Made by a program: the position numbers and the translations under genes. Source: an uncultured Bacteroidales bacterium (GTDB lineage: Bacteria; Bacteroidota; Bacteroidia; Bacteroidales; UBA932). From it: a stretch of DNA of 64,000 bases. The notes under the pieces are model-generated. The model was not told the origin of the DNA, did not search any database, and saw only the letters and a list, made by a program, of their open reading frames with translations. The stretch spans positions 62,001 through 126,000 of the forward strand of contig CAKUPC010000002.1 of assembly GCA_934675095.1 (NCBI GenBank). Reading direction: 5' to 3'. Shown here piece after piece: positions 16,764-26,652 of this stretch; within the stretch, counting starts at the first letter, position 1; every line of letters starts with the position of its first letter.

Positions 16764-17612
16764 ATGAAGATGAAAAGGATTATATATATGGCTTTAGCGG
16801 TGTTGGCCGCCGCGCTGACTTCCTGCAAGACTGACTACATCACTTTCGACGGACCGTCCGCGGTCGCATTCTCCGACACGGTCTTTGTCTGCCCGGTGCA
16901 GCAGAGCGGGGAGGAGTTCGGAATTGACGTCGCGGCGACAACGGCCTGCGCTGCCGACCGGACATTTGTGGTAGAGACTGTTCCCGGCAAGAGCAACGCC
17001 GTTTATGGACATCACTATGTGATTGAAAATCAGACGGTGACAATAAAGGCCGGAGAACAGTCGGCCAAAGTCTATATCAGGGGCGACTACGACAGCGTTG
17101 AACCGGGTGAAGACACCTATGTGACCCTACGGCTTGTTGGAGTCGAGGACGAACAGTGGGAGTTCAACAGTCAGGAGACCAAGGTCTATCTCAAGAAAGT
17201 CTGCCCGTTCAACATTGACGACTTCACGGGCAAGTGCACCGTCATGTCAAGTTTCCTGATTTCCTACGCGAATGTCCAGACTCGGACGGCGGAGGCCGAG
17301 AAGATTGATGACGAGACGATTGTCATCAAGGGAATGTTCGAGGACGGGCATGACGTGAAGTTCCGCTTTGACCTGTCGGATGTCCTCGCCCCGAGGATGT
17401 ATATGGCCGACGAGACCGTCGTCGGCGATACGAGGACGTTCATGAACTACATCTGGGGCAACGGTCAGCTGCTTGGAAGTGAGCTCAGCAGCTATCCGTC
17501 AGAACTTGACGTCTGCGAGAAATATGTAACCCAATATATGCTTATCCGTGTTGACGGAGTGGGCACGGTGGGGCTGTTCATCAACATCATCGAGTTCGGA
17601 GCCGGGGAGTGA
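16764..17612 (+). CDS. Surface lipoprotein with Calx-beta-like domain (DUF4843/DUF4984 type)
   Basis: 282 residues with a lipoprotein signal (LAAALTSCKTDY, Cys20 or close). The middle part resembles a Calx-beta or Ig-like fold: FVCPVQQSGEEFGIDV, VETVPGKSNAVYGHHYVIE, TVTIKAGEQSAKVYIRGD and EDTYVTLRLVG. This is the pattern of short lipoproteins that follow SusD in many Bacteroidales loci. The C-terminal half (DDFTGKCTVMSSFLISY onward) is a separate domain I cannot name. Likely role: accessory surface binding protein of the SusCD pair, by position. Confidence 0.6.
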   Translation: MKMKRIIYMALAVLAAALTSCKTDYITFDGPSAVAFSDTVFVCPVQQSGEEFGIDVAATTACAADRTFVVETVPGKSNAVYGHHYVIENQTVTIKAGEQSAKVYIRGDYDSVEPGEDTYVTLRLVGVEDEQWEFNSQETKVYLKKVCPFNIDDFTGKCTVMSSFLISYANVQTRTAEAEKIDDETIVIKGMFEDGHDVKFRFDLSDVLAPRMYMADETVVGDTRTFMNYIWGNGQLLGSELSSYPSELDVCEKYVTQYMLIRVDGVGTVGLFINIIEFGAGE

Positions 17613-17689
17613 AACTCGTGGACTGAAGGATGATTTTTGGATATATATAAATGAGTATCAATGGTATAAATAATTTAATGGTTAAAGGT

Positions 17690-19378
17690 ATGAAAGCGTT
17701 ATTTTTCAAAGGCCTGGCCTTTGCCGCTGCCGTTGCAGCGATGGTTTCGTGCGACAAGAACGCACCTGAAGAGAAACCTGCGGAACCGACATTCCCTCAG
17801 AAGCAGCAGATTGAGATTGCCGCCGGGGAGCAGAAGGAGATAAAGTTCACTGCTGATGCCGACTGGAAGCTCACTATAGACAAGACGACATGGTGCGCAT
17901 TCCTCGACAACGAGGTGGAGACGGCGCAGCTTTCAGGAAAGGCCGGCGAGGTTGTGGCCACCGTGCTAGTGAAGGACGCTGGACTTGACTTTGTTTCCGA
18001 CGTCGCGAAGATTGACCTCACGCTCGGAACAAAGACGGAGACGATATATGAGATTACCCGTCCGGGGAAGGCCCGTGAGGTGAAGCTGTATGTGGCCGTG
18101 GGATATGGCGCGGAGTACAAAGAGGCTGAAAAAATAGACCTCGTCATCGGAGAATGGGGATTGGAGACCGTAAATTTCACAGTCAAGGCGAATTATGACT
18201 GGACTGTTGCCGCACCGGACGGATTCACGTTTACGGACAAGTCGTATCAGGAGGTTCCTGGTCTTTCCGGAACGGCTGGAGTCGGACCGGATGCTTCAGG
18301 CTTCACTTATGCTACGGTTGGCGTGAAGGCCGATGTTATTCCTTACGAGAAGGACGCGAAGATTGTCGTGACCGACACCGATGGCAACAACCCTGTCGAG
18401 TTTACGCTCCACTATCCGGGAATGGATGCGAACACAGTGAATTTTGAGCCGCAGAACGTTACCGGAACAGGCCAATTCAATATTGGTCTTCCGTTTACGG
18501 CCGACGGATATAAAATCGACCAGTCCGATCCTTTCGGAACGGGAACTGTCACCACGGAAAAGACGGCGTCTTTCACCGTGCAGGCAAAGAATATGAAATA
18601 TGCTGTCCACAAGATAGAGATAGTCGATAATGCCGCAGTTGAAAAGGCTGACTGGGTGACTGTCGCTGACGACAAGGCCGGGAAAATTACCGTTTCTGTG
18701 GCCGAAAATGCAGGCGAGGCGCGTCTTGCCTATCTTCTCGTCCTTTCAGAGGAGGCGGACAAGAATTTCAAGGTTGCCGACTACGGAAAGTATGACCAGG
18801 ACTACGGCGGTTATCTTGTCAATGAAGTCTACTCGTCGCTGAGCGTAAAAGTGAGCCAGAAGGGAATTTCTGTCGCAAAGGATTTCAGTGTCCTTTGGGG
18901 AATCAGCTACGTCACTGTCAAGACGGTCGAGTTTTCCTCTTATCCGGAATTTGCCGACATGAAGGCTTCGGATTATGCCGGCGGCTCATGTGATTCCAAC
19001 GCCTATGTCATAGAGATTTCCGACTCGGATGTTCTTACAACTTATGACGGCGTGACCTATTACAGCGCGGGAGCACTTATGATTGCACCGCTCGGTTTCC
19101 CGGACGGCTACTATCCGGTAGGTTCTACAGAGGCGGACAATCTCTTCAGATTCACTCCACAGTCGGGTGAATGGAAGACGGAGAACCTCGGCCCTGCCTC
19201 TTTGTACACATCAAAAGGCGAAACTCAAGGCATACAGATTGACCCTGCGCAGTTCATTGATACAGAGACAAAAACATCAAAGAACTTCAAGGGCACAGCC
19301 GTCGTGCAGTTCTACAAGACTGCCGCAGACAAGGCCGCGTACAAGTCATCCGCGACGCTTGTTATTGTTAAGAAATAG
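17690..19378 (+). CDS. Lipoprotein with Ig/BACON-like repeats, function unknown
   Basis: 562 residues from the ATG at 17690, chosen because it directly precedes the lipoprotein signal MKALFFKGLAFAAAVAAMVSC. ATGs at 17651 and 17678 in the same frame would only extend the n-region. The mature protein has repeated beta-sandwich-like segments (IEIAAGEQKEIKFTADADWKLTID; VNFTVKANYDWTVAAPDGF) that resemble BACON domains, followed by a segment rich in acidic and aromatic residues (FADMKASDYAGGSCDSNAYVIE). Probably surface-exposed and used for substrate binding with the SusCD pair. No enzyme motif is visible. Confidence 0.6.
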   Translation: MKALFFKGLAFAAAVAAMVSCDKNAPEEKPAEPTFPQKQQIEIAAGEQKEIKFTADADWKLTIDKTTWCAFLDNEVETAQLSGKAGEVVATVLVKDAGLDFVSDVAKIDLTLGTKTETIYEITRPGKAREVKLYVAVGYGAEYKEAEKIDLVIGEWGLETVNFTVKANYDWTVAAPDGFTFTDKSYQEVPGLSGTAGVGPDASGFTYATVGVKADVIPYEKDAKIVVTDTDGNNPVEFTLHYPGMDANTVNFEPQNVTGTGQFNIGLPFTADGYKIDQSDPFGTGTVTTEKTASFTVQAKNMKYAVHKIEIVDNAAVEKADWVTVADDKAGKITVSVAENAGEARLAYLLVLSEEADKNFKVADYGKYDQDYGGYLVNEVYSSLSVKVSQKGISVAKDFSVLWGISYVTVKTVEFSSYPEFADMKASDYAGGSCDSNAYVIEISDSDVLTTYDGVTYYSAGALMIAPLGFPDGYYPVGSTEADNLFRFTPQSGEWKTENLGPASLYTSKGETQGIQIDPAQFIDTETKTSKNFKGTAVVQFYKTAADKAAYKSSATLVIVKK

Positions 19379-19393
19379 TTTTTTCCGAACACG

Positions 19394-22096
19394 ATGAAGT
19401 TAATAAATCGAAATCTGATCCTGCTGATTACGGCCATTGTCTCTTCGGTGCTGTTCCTTACCGGCTGCACCGAAGAGCCTGCGCCGGAATCAGCCTCCGG
19501 GTACGGCTACGTCCAGTTCCACCTGTTCAAGGCGGAATCCTACGACGCGGCCACACGTGCCGGAGGAAAACTTGAATACCTGCGTGACGCAGCGAAGATT
19601 CGCGTCACACTGCGCAGCGAGGACAATGACATCATCACTCCGGTGGCGGTGGTGGAGAGCGTCGATGCGGAAATCTCAGAATGGGGGCTTCAGACCGCGA
19701 AGATTCGCCTTCAGGCAGGCCGCTACACGCTGACCGCATACGAGGTCTATGACGGTCTCGACCGCTCGGTGATTGTCGGTGCACCGTCGGAGACAATGAC
19801 GATCGACGTTCCGAGGGACGGTCTGGTGTCAAGGGACATTGCCCTGGACGTGACGGGGCGCGGATGGGCCAAGTTCAGCCTGACAAAGGACCTTTCGGAA
19901 ATCACGAAGGCAGCGGTCAAGGACGGTGCGGACGAATACCCGTTCTATGCCATACAGTCGGTTGATCTCACCGTGAAGAACAAGGTCACCAATGAACTCA
20001 CCGAAATCACGGACATCGAGGTCGTGCACAAGTTCACGGGCGATGATGAGAGCGGCTATGTCAGCGGGGTCTGTGTGAGCGACACTCTCGTGCTCCTGAA
20101 GTCGGGAACATACACGGTGACAAGGTTCAGGACATATTTCGATTATTTCAGAAAGGTCTATGAGACCTCAACTAATGTCGCGGAGAACGAATTTGTGGTG
20201 AAGGACAACCAGACGACCGACGCCGATGTTCCAGTGACCCTCCACACCACTTCCGGTCATGTGGCCGACGCGATGGCTCTCAGGGAAATCTGGGAGGCGC
20301 TCGACGGACCGAACTGGAGGGTGAAATGGGATTTCAACTGCGACGTGGATGTCTGGACTGCCAACAGCGGAGTGCAGGTCCTCGGGAACGGAAGGGTGGC
20401 CGCGCTTGACTTCACAGGCACGGGCGCGAAAGGTGCCATTCCGGCGGCAATCAGTAAGCTGACGGAACTGCGCAAGCTAACCATAGGAACGATGGACTAC
20501 AATGCAGGCACGGCAAATGCCTCGACCTCCGGCGCAACCGCTGCTGCAAACCGAAACGGTAAGAACGGGGCGGTGCTCTACTCTCAGGAAGACCACGCTT
20601 CGGCTCGTCGCTCCATCATCGGAAAGAGGGACTCGCGTTCCCGCTTCAGCAAGGAACTCCAGCTTTCCTTTGAGATTGCCGGAAATCCTGTGCAGCCGGA
20701 AATTCGCAGCCTCAGGGACAGGATTCTCTACGGGACGGAGACCACAGATGCGTCTGCAAACGGCGGACCGGCGGCAGGCAGTCAGGCGGCGACCGTCAAT
20801 GGGACAGGCTCGGCCGGGGCTACGGGCAACTGGAGGCCGGAGATATATGCCACCGAAATCACCTCGATTCCGGAGGAAATCAATTCCCTCAAGAACCTTG
20901 AGCATATAACCGTCTGCTACAGTCCGTTCACAACTTTCCCTGACGACATGTCCGGATGCACGGCGCTTACCGACATCGAGATTTTCGCGTGTCCGGAAAT
21001 GACCGAGTTCCCCAAGGGCATCACCACGCTTCCGAACCTCGTCTCGCTCGTGTTCGCGTTCAACGACAATGTTCCAGCGTCCTCCACTGAGGAAGGCATC
21101 GCCCTTCTAAACACGCAGCCGTGCAGCAAGACCCTCCAGCTGCTCTATTTTCCTAACCAGAGAATAGACATAATGCCGGATTTGAGCAAGATTCCGCACC
21201 TTTCCGTGCTCACGGCGCAGCAGTGCGGGCTCAAGGGATTCACGACCCCGTTCGGCAAGGACCATGCACTCGTCCAGCTGATGGTCGATAACAACGAGCT
21301 CAGCGACCTTCCGCGTGATGCCGAGGGCTATTTCGTGGGTCTGAGCGCCGAAACTGAGGAACTGAACTTCTCGAACAACAGGTTCGCCGTGATGCCGGAC
21401 ATCTTCGACGCGAAGTCAGCCTACATGGTCGGCACCATAGACTTCTCTCACAACCGGATTACCGCGATGGAGAACGGCAGCGCCTACAAAGGACTCAAGG
21501 CCGCCACGCTTGATCTCTCCTACAACGGTTTCAGCGAGTTCCCTGTGGAGCTTTACGGAACAAGCGGCTCGTCAATCTCCTATCTGAAGTTCGACGCCAA
21601 TGGAATCGAGAAGGTCAGCAAGGAAGCCCTTGACGGCGAATACACCTACAGGACCACCACGCTCAGCATGGCATATAACAAGATTAAGTCGCTGCCGGAC
21701 GAGTTCGACAGCCTCACCTTCCCTTATATGTCGGGCATGGACCTGAGCTACAACCGCTTCGACTATTTCCCATACACGGCGATAAACAACCAGTACCTCA
21801 CCGTGTTCATCTTCCGCCACCAGAGGGATGCCGACGGCGACCGCTGCATGAGGACATGGCCGTCGGGAATCGGGCAGGCGCTTGCGGGACTGAGGGCTCT
21901 CTACCTCGGCTCCAACGACATCCGCGTCGTAACTGACCAGCTGTCCTACATGATTTACAACCTCGACATCATGGACAATCCGAACATCTCGATTGACGTG
22001 AGCGCCGTGTGTCCGTACATCCGTTCGGGATTCTTCAACCTCATGTATAGTCCCGGACAGGACATTCGCGGATGTGACGACGCACTGGAACTCTAA
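19394..22096 (+). CDS. Leucine-rich-repeat surface lipoprotein (DUF4458-like N-terminus)
   Basis: 900 residues, with a lipoprotein signal (VLFLTGCTEE). The N-terminal about 280 residues have two beta-rich domains (SGYGYVQFHLFKAESYD; GRGWAKFSLTKDLSEITKAAV), as in DUF4458 proteins. From about residue 290 leucine-rich repeats follow, e.g. ALREIWEALDGPNWRVKWDF, ITSIPEEINSLKNLEHITVC, KAATLDLSYNGFSEFPVELYG and MDLSYNRFDYFPY. Between repeats, about residues 370-482 form an Ala/Gly/Ser/Thr-rich insert with a basic patch (SIIGKRDSRSRF). LRRs usually bind proteins, in keeping with the protease encoded further down the operon. Confidence 0.8.
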   Translation: MKLINRNLILLITAIVSSVLFLTGCTEEPAPESASGYGYVQFHLFKAESYDAATRAGGKLEYLRDAAKIRVTLRSEDNDIITPVAVVESVDAEISEWGLQTAKIRLQAGRYTLTAYEVYDGLDRSVIVGAPSETMTIDVPRDGLVSRDIALDVTGRGWAKFSLTKDLSEITKAAVKDGADEYPFYAIQSVDLTVKNKVTNELTEITDIEVVHKFTGDDESGYVSGVCVSDTLVLLKSGTYTVTRFRTYFDYFRKVYETSTNVAENEFVVKDNQTTDADVPVTLHTTSGHVADAMALREIWEALDGPNWRVKWDFNCDVDVWTANSGVQVLGNGRVAALDFTGTGAKGAIPAAISKLTELRKLTIGTMDYNAGTANASTSGATAAANRNGKNGAVLYSQEDHASARRSIIGKRDSRSRFSKELQLSFEIAGNPVQPEIRSLRDRILYGTETTDASANGGPAAGSQAATVNGTGSAGATGNWRPEIYATEITSIPEEINSLKNLEHITVCYSPFTTFPDDMSGCTALTDIEIFACPEMTEFPKGITTLPNLVSLVFAFNDNVPASSTEEGIALLNTQPCSKTLQLLYFPNQRIDIMPDLSKIPHLSVLTAQQCGLKGFTTPFGKDHALVQLMVDNNELSDLPRDAEGYFVGLSAETEELNFSNNRFAVMPDIFDAKSAYMVGTIDFSHNRITAMENGSAYKGLKAATLDLSYNGFSEFPVELYGTSGSSISYLKFDANGIEKVSKEALDGEYTYRTTTLSMAYNKIKSLPDEFDSLTFPYMSGMDLSYNRFDYFPYTAINNQYLTVFIFRHQRDADGDRCMRTWPSGIGQALAGLRALYLGSNDIRVVTDQLSYMIYNLDIMDNPNISIDVSAVCPYIRSGFFNLMYSPGQDIRGCDDALEL

Positions 22097-22110
22097 ATAA
22101 ATGAGAGAAT

Positions 22111-23781
22111 ATGAAGAATAAAGGCATAATATCATTTGTTCTGCTTCTTTCCGTCGCTTTCGCGGCGTGTCAGAAGGAGATTCAGACGCAGGTGAAGTTC
22201 GGCTCTGACACGGAGAACATCACAATCGGGGCCGAGGGAGGCACGGAGACGGTGCACATCAGCGCCGGAGAAGGCTGGGTGGCAAATTCTACCTCCCCGT
22301 GGATTTCCATATCGCCGGCAAACGGTTCCGGGTCTTCCGACTGTCAGATTATCATCGACACTACGCTGCTTGCAAACGGGACACGCGAGGGTATAGTACG
22401 CTTCACGTCAAAGTCGGCGGAAGGCTCTACGGCGGACATCCGCGTGATACAGACGGGGTACGAGAAGATGATTGTCCTCAACAAGACTGAAGTTTCCGTC
22501 CCGAGCTACGACGAGTACAGCAAGAGGTATGTCGATGTCGAGCTCACTTCCAATGTCGAGTTCAAGGCGAATGTCGAGGCGGAGAAGGAATGGGCACAGC
22601 TTCAGGACTACAAGTTCACGCTCGACAGGGGCTCGCGGCCGAGAACGGTGAAGCTGCGCATCAAGTGGGAGAACAACACGCGCCCGTCCGAAAGGGAGGC
22701 CGTGCTGTCGTTCACGCCTGCGGACGGTTCTGAACTTGCTAAAAATGACCGGCTTGTCATCACCCAGACGGCGGCCGAGGAGATTGAGGACAGCCGCAGG
22801 GGAGATTCGCTCGCCATTGTGGGCTGCGCGAGAAGCCTCGGCTTCGACATGAGCCAGTTTCAGGGCGAGTCCATGGATCACTGGACTTTCCTCTCGCTCT
22901 GGGAAAAGGGGGACAAAGGCTACACGGAGGACAAGCAGGGGCGCGTGCGTGCCGTCAAATTCTCCTTCTTCGAGACCAAGGACGGCATTCCGTATGAAGT
23001 CCAGTTCCTGCGCAAGGTTGAGGACCTGACCTTCTTCAGCAACGCCGACTGGTACCGCTACGAATTTTCGACCGGAGAGTACATTGCAAAGATGACGCAG
23101 CTCAAGAGGTTGGAAATCACTGCGTTGGGGCTCACCAAGATTGACGACGACTTTGCTAATCTCAAGAATCTTGAGGATCTTGAGCTCGTTGCCAACAACT
23201 TCAACGACCTTCCGGACGTGCTCACGCCGGAGAACTTCCCGAACCTGAAGAAGCTCGACCTCTCGTCCAACAGGAGGACGACCATACTCGACATGAGCAC
23301 GGCCACCTACGACCGCTCTGTCTGGGGAGGCTTCGTGGGAGAGTTCCCTGAGAGGCTTCTGCACTGGGATGCATTGGAGTATCTGCGCATTTCGTTCAAC
23401 TACATCTACGGCAAGGTTCCGGACATGAAGGACTACGATAAGGTCTATACCGAGGCCGACATACTCGCCGCCAAGGATACCCTTCCGAACGGTGCGAACA
23501 ATCCTGCCGGCTACAATCTCATAGGCAAGCCTAAGGTTCTTCCTAACGCGAAGTTCTTTGCCATAAACCTCAACCTGCTTGACGGCGAGATTCCGGAGTG
23601 GATTCTCTACCACCCTCATCTCGGTGAGTGGGACGCGGAGACGCTTGTGTTCAACCAGTCTTCGGAAATCAATAACCTCCAGGGCAAGAGGCCGGGTTTC
23701 TCGAACATTCCGGAGAATCTGGACTACTACTACAAGGCTTTCCCGCTTAAGAAGCCGGACTATTATGTTGAAGGAAAGTAA
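22111..23781 (+). CDS. BACON-domain leucine-rich-repeat lipoprotein
   Basis: 556 residues. The lipoprotein signal is LLSVAFAACQKE. Residues about 30-120 form a BACON domain (ITIGAEGGTETVHISAGEGWVANSTSPWISISP, then GIVRFTSKSAEGSTADIRVIQT), and a second, similar domain follows (MIVLNKTEVSVPSYDE to LVITQTA). The C-terminal half has leucine-rich repeats: LKRLEITALGLTKIDDDFANLKNLEDLELVANNFNDLPD and LKKLDLSSN. It is a surface binding protein by architecture, and a companion of the preceding LRR protein, 14 bp upstream. Confidence 0.82.
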   Translation: MKNKGIISFVLLLSVAFAACQKEIQTQVKFGSDTENITIGAEGGTETVHISAGEGWVANSTSPWISISPANGSGSSDCQIIIDTTLLANGTREGIVRFTSKSAEGSTADIRVIQTGYEKMIVLNKTEVSVPSYDEYSKRYVDVELTSNVEFKANVEAEKEWAQLQDYKFTLDRGSRPRTVKLRIKWENNTRPSEREAVLSFTPADGSELAKNDRLVITQTAAEEIEDSRRGDSLAIVGCARSLGFDMSQFQGESMDHWTFLSLWEKGDKGYTEDKQGRVRAVKFSFFETKDGIPYEVQFLRKVEDLTFFSNADWYRYEFSTGEYIAKMTQLKRLEITALGLTKIDDDFANLKNLEDLELVANNFNDLPDVLTPENFPNLKKLDLSSNRRTTILDMSTATYDRSVWGGFVGEFPERLLHWDALEYLRISFNYIYGKVPDMKDYDKVYTEADILAAKDTLPNGANNPAGYNLIGKPKVLPNAKFFAINLNLLDGEIPEWILYHPHLGEWDAETLVFNQSSEINNLQGKRPGFSNIPENLDYYYKAFPLKKPDYYVEGK

Positions 23782-23790
23782 TCTGACGAT

Positions 23791-25818
23791 ATGATGAAAA
23801 TATATGGATATATTGCGGCAGCCGCCGCTATGGCGGCGCTCGTGTCATGCAGCGTGGGCGTAATCTCCGAAGAACCGTCGTCCCCGAAAAAGGCCGTCAT
23901 CGTGAACAGCCCCGAGGGGGCACAGGAGGGGGAGGTGCTTGTCAAGTTCAGCCCGGAGGTCTCCGACCTTCTGGACAAGGCTGCGGTGACGAAAGCCGGG
24001 GAGCGCGTGAATGTGCTTGACGCCACGGGAATCAGGACGGTAGATGAGCTGCTGGCCTATCTCGGAGGCTGCACGCTTGAGAGGGTTTTCCCCATTGACG
24101 CGAAGAACGAGTCCAGGACGCGCACTTCCGGACTGCACCTGTGGTATGTGGTGAGGTTCGACCCTGCCGCTGACGTGAGGACTGTGGCTTCGCGGCTTGC
24201 CACGCTCGGGGAAATATCCAAGGTTGAGTACAGCAAGGAACTCAAGAGGATGTCCTCGGAGCGCCCGACTCCGTTCGCTCTGACGGCGGATGCCTACGGA
24301 AGCGCGTTCAACGACCCGCAGTCCGGCTATCAGTGGAACCTGCACAATGTGGGAACGCTTCCGAATGAGGCGATGGAACACTTGGTCGAGGGACTTGACG
24401 CAGGCTGCACCGAGGCGTGGAAGAAATGCACCGGTGACGAATCGGTCATCGTGGCAGTGATGGACGAGGGGGTTATGTGGAGCCATCCTGACCTTGTCGC
24501 CAATGCGTGGACCAATCCTGACGAGATTTACCTTTCAAAGGAGGACAACGACGGCAACGGATATGCCGGAGATGTGCACGGCTACAATTTCGTGGCTAAC
24601 AGCGGCGTTGTCACATGGAACGACCGTTCCGACACGGGACACGGCACTCATGTCGCCGGAATCATTGCGGCGGAGAGCAACAACGGCATAGGAATCAGCG
24701 GAATAGCCGGCGGCGACAAGGCAAGGGGGGAGAGCGGTGTGAAAATCATGTCTCTCCAGATATTCTCCGGCAACAGCGGCGTCACCATTCCCAACGAGGT
24801 GCGAGCGATAAAATATGCGGCTGACAACGGCGCGGTCATACTCCAGTGCAGCTGGGGATATAATTCCGCCCTTTCCGACCCGTTCTATTACACTCCGACG
24901 AATTACCGCAGCGACGAAGATTTCGCTGATGCCCAGCCGCTTGAAAAGGAGGCGTTCGAGTATTTCCTCCACCACGCGGGCTCCCCTGACGGGGTCATCG
25001 ACGGCGGAATCATAGTCTTCGCTTCCGGCAACGAATATGCGGCGATGTCCTCATATCCGGGAGCATACAGCGATTTCATATCGGTGGCTTCGGTATGCGG
25101 CGACTTCACCCCATCGACCTACACGAACTACGGTTTCGGAACGGACATCTCGGCTCCGGGCGGAGACACCGACTATCATGCCGACGAGCGCGGAGGCATA
25201 CTCTCCACGCTTCCTCCGGAGGTCAGCGACGGCACGGGCTACGGCTATATGGAAGGCACTTCAATGGCCTGCCCTCATGTTTCCGGAGTGGCCGCTCTCG
25301 GTCTAGCATACGCCACGAAGCTCCACAAGCACTTCACCGGAGAGCAGTACCGCGAACTCGTGAAAAAGTCTGTCAGCGACATTGACTCGCACCTTACCGG
25401 AAAGAAACTCTACCACTATCTCTGGAAGTCGATGGGCGACCTCTGTCCGACAATCGTCGAACTTGACACCCAATATAAGGGCAAGATGGGCTCCGGCGTA
25501 ATCAATGCCGACCTTCTCCTGAAGAATGTCGCCGACGACGCGAACGGCGTACCGCAGAAACTGACGAATGTCTATGTGGGCGTAGGCGCGACTAAGACCA
25601 TAGACGTCAGCCATTCGTTCGCGGGCGGAGAGACGGCGGCATTCACTGCAAAGTGCAGCGACTCAGGCATTGCGGAAATCACTGTCAGAGGAAGCCGGCT
25701 CAGCATAAAGGGGCTCTCCGAGGGGCAGACGAAGTTTTCCGTAACCTCCGGAAACAACGAGACCCAGACGGCGGTCATAACCGTGCGGAAGAGCGCCGGA
25801 AACAACGGCTGGCTGTAG
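23791..25818 (+). CDS. Subtilisin-like (S8) serine protease, lipoprotein
   Basis: 675 residues; lipoprotein signal MAALVSCSVG, so it is probably anchored at the outer membrane. A propeptide-like region (EGEVLVKFSPEVSDLLDKAA to ISKVEYSKELKRM) precedes the catalytic domain. The triad is complete: Asp225 in AVMDEGVMWSHPDL, His284 in GHGTHVAGIIAAESNN, Ser491 in EGTSMACPHVSGVAALG; the oxyanion Asn lies in FASGNEY. A C-terminal Ig-like (Big) domain ends the protein (IAEITVRGSRLSIKGLSEGQTKFSV). It is the only hydrolase in this susCD operon and presumably generates peptides for import. The start 9 bp after the previous stop supports co-transcription. Confidence 0.94.
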   Translation: MMKIYGYIAAAAAMAALVSCSVGVISEEPSSPKKAVIVNSPEGAQEGEVLVKFSPEVSDLLDKAAVTKAGERVNVLDATGIRTVDELLAYLGGCTLERVFPIDAKNESRTRTSGLHLWYVVRFDPAADVRTVASRLATLGEISKVEYSKELKRMSSERPTPFALTADAYGSAFNDPQSGYQWNLHNVGTLPNEAMEHLVEGLDAGCTEAWKKCTGDESVIVAVMDEGVMWSHPDLVANAWTNPDEIYLSKEDNDGNGYAGDVHGYNFVANSGVVTWNDRSDTGHGTHVAGIIAAESNNGIGISGIAGGDKARGESGVKIMSLQIFSGNSGVTIPNEVRAIKYAADNGAVILQCSWGYNSALSDPFYYTPTNYRSDEDFADAQPLEKEAFEYFLHHAGSPDGVIDGGIIVFASGNEYAAMSSYPGAYSDFISVASVCGDFTPSTYTNYGFGTDISAPGGDTDYHADERGGILSTLPPEVSDGTGYGYMEGTSMACPHVSGVAALGLAYATKLHKHFTGEQYRELVKKSVSDIDSHLTGKKLYHYLWKSMGDLCPTIVELDTQYKGKMGSGVINADLLLKNVADDANGVPQKLTNVYVGVGATKTIDVSHSFAGGETAAFTAKCSDSGIAEITVRGSRLSIKGLSEGQTKFSVTSGNNETQTAVITVRKSAGNNGWL

Positions 25819-25845
25819 CACGGCCCGGCTCGTGGAGATGTATGA

Positions 25846-26649
25846 ATGAAAAGGACGCTTGTCATATCGGCTGCGGCTCTGCTGCTTTCCTCGGCGGTTG
25901 CATACGCTCAGGGCGGGATTGTCGTCCCGCAGCATGTGCTCGACTCCATTGCAAATCCGCCTGTTGACAGGCTGCCGGATCTCAGGTTCGACAGGGAAAC
26001 GATTGATTTGGGGGAACTTCGCGAGGACTCGAAGCCGGTTTCCGTGTCCTTCCGTATGACTAACTGCGGAAGTGAGACTGTCTCTCTCAGGAGGATTTCA
26101 ACTTCCTGCGGCTGCACTACAGCAGTTCATGACACGCTCGGGATAGCGCCTGGGGCATCGACTGAAATAAGGGTGTTCTACAACCCCAAGGGGCAGAGCG
26201 GGGTGCAGACAAGAAATATTTACGTCTTCACCGACCGCGTGCAGGCTCACCCTTCGGCCGCTCTTTCGCTCAGGGTAAATGTGGTTCCGGGTGCTGTCCC
26301 GCAGGGATTTCCGGTGGTGATGGGTTCGCTTGCCTGCAGCCGCCGGACGGTGAATTTCAGACTCGAAGCAGGTCAGACCAGAGCCGTCGAACGGATTTCA
26401 TGCCGAAACATCGGCACGACTCCACTCAGGCTGACGACAATGGAAGGCTTCTGTCCGGTATGGCTTCGTTTCAGAACAGAACCCGAGACCATAGCGCCCG
26501 GAGGCGAAGGCGACATAATCCTTTCACTGGATGCCGCCGTACTGCCTCATGGCAGGCAGAACGGCTCAGCGACAGTAGTCGTCGACGGAGTCGAAGGGAG
26601 ACCGTCACAAAGGACATTGGAAGTATATTACGAACTTGAACAAAAATAG
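25846..26649 (+). CDS. DUF1573 secreted protein
   Basis: 267 residues with a signal peptide (LLLSSAVAYAQG). The DUF1573 signature is clear: FDRETIDLGELREDSKPVSVSFRMTN, then STSCGCTTAVHD and PGASTEIRVFYNPKGQSGVQTRNIYV. The second half is another Ig/ASPM-like sandwich (SRRTVNFRLEAGQTRAVERISCRNIG). DUF1573 proteins are common in Bacteroidetes and of unknown function; the CGC motif may form a disulfide or bind a ligand. Same operon as the protease. Confidence 0.85.
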   Translation: MKRTLVISAAALLLSSAVAYAQGGIVVPQHVLDSIANPPVDRLPDLRFDRETIDLGELREDSKPVSVSFRMTNCGSETVSLRRISTSCGCTTAVHDTLGIAPGASTEIRVFYNPKGQSGVQTRNIYVFTDRVQAHPSAALSLRVNVVPGAVPQGFPVVMGSLACSRRTVNFRLEAGQTRAVERISCRNIGTTPLRLTTMEGFCPVWLRFRTEPETIAPGGEGDIILSLDAAVLPHGRQNGSATVVVDGVEGRPSQRTLEVYYELEQK

Positions 26650-26652
26650 AAT

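Noticed and set aside
22408-23619. Long minus-strand open frame (403 codons)
   Set aside because: It is antisense to the BACON-LRR gene, which has a signal peptide and clear domains. The antisense protein is rich in Arg, His, Val and Leu, without family motifs, as is common opposite G+C-rich genes.
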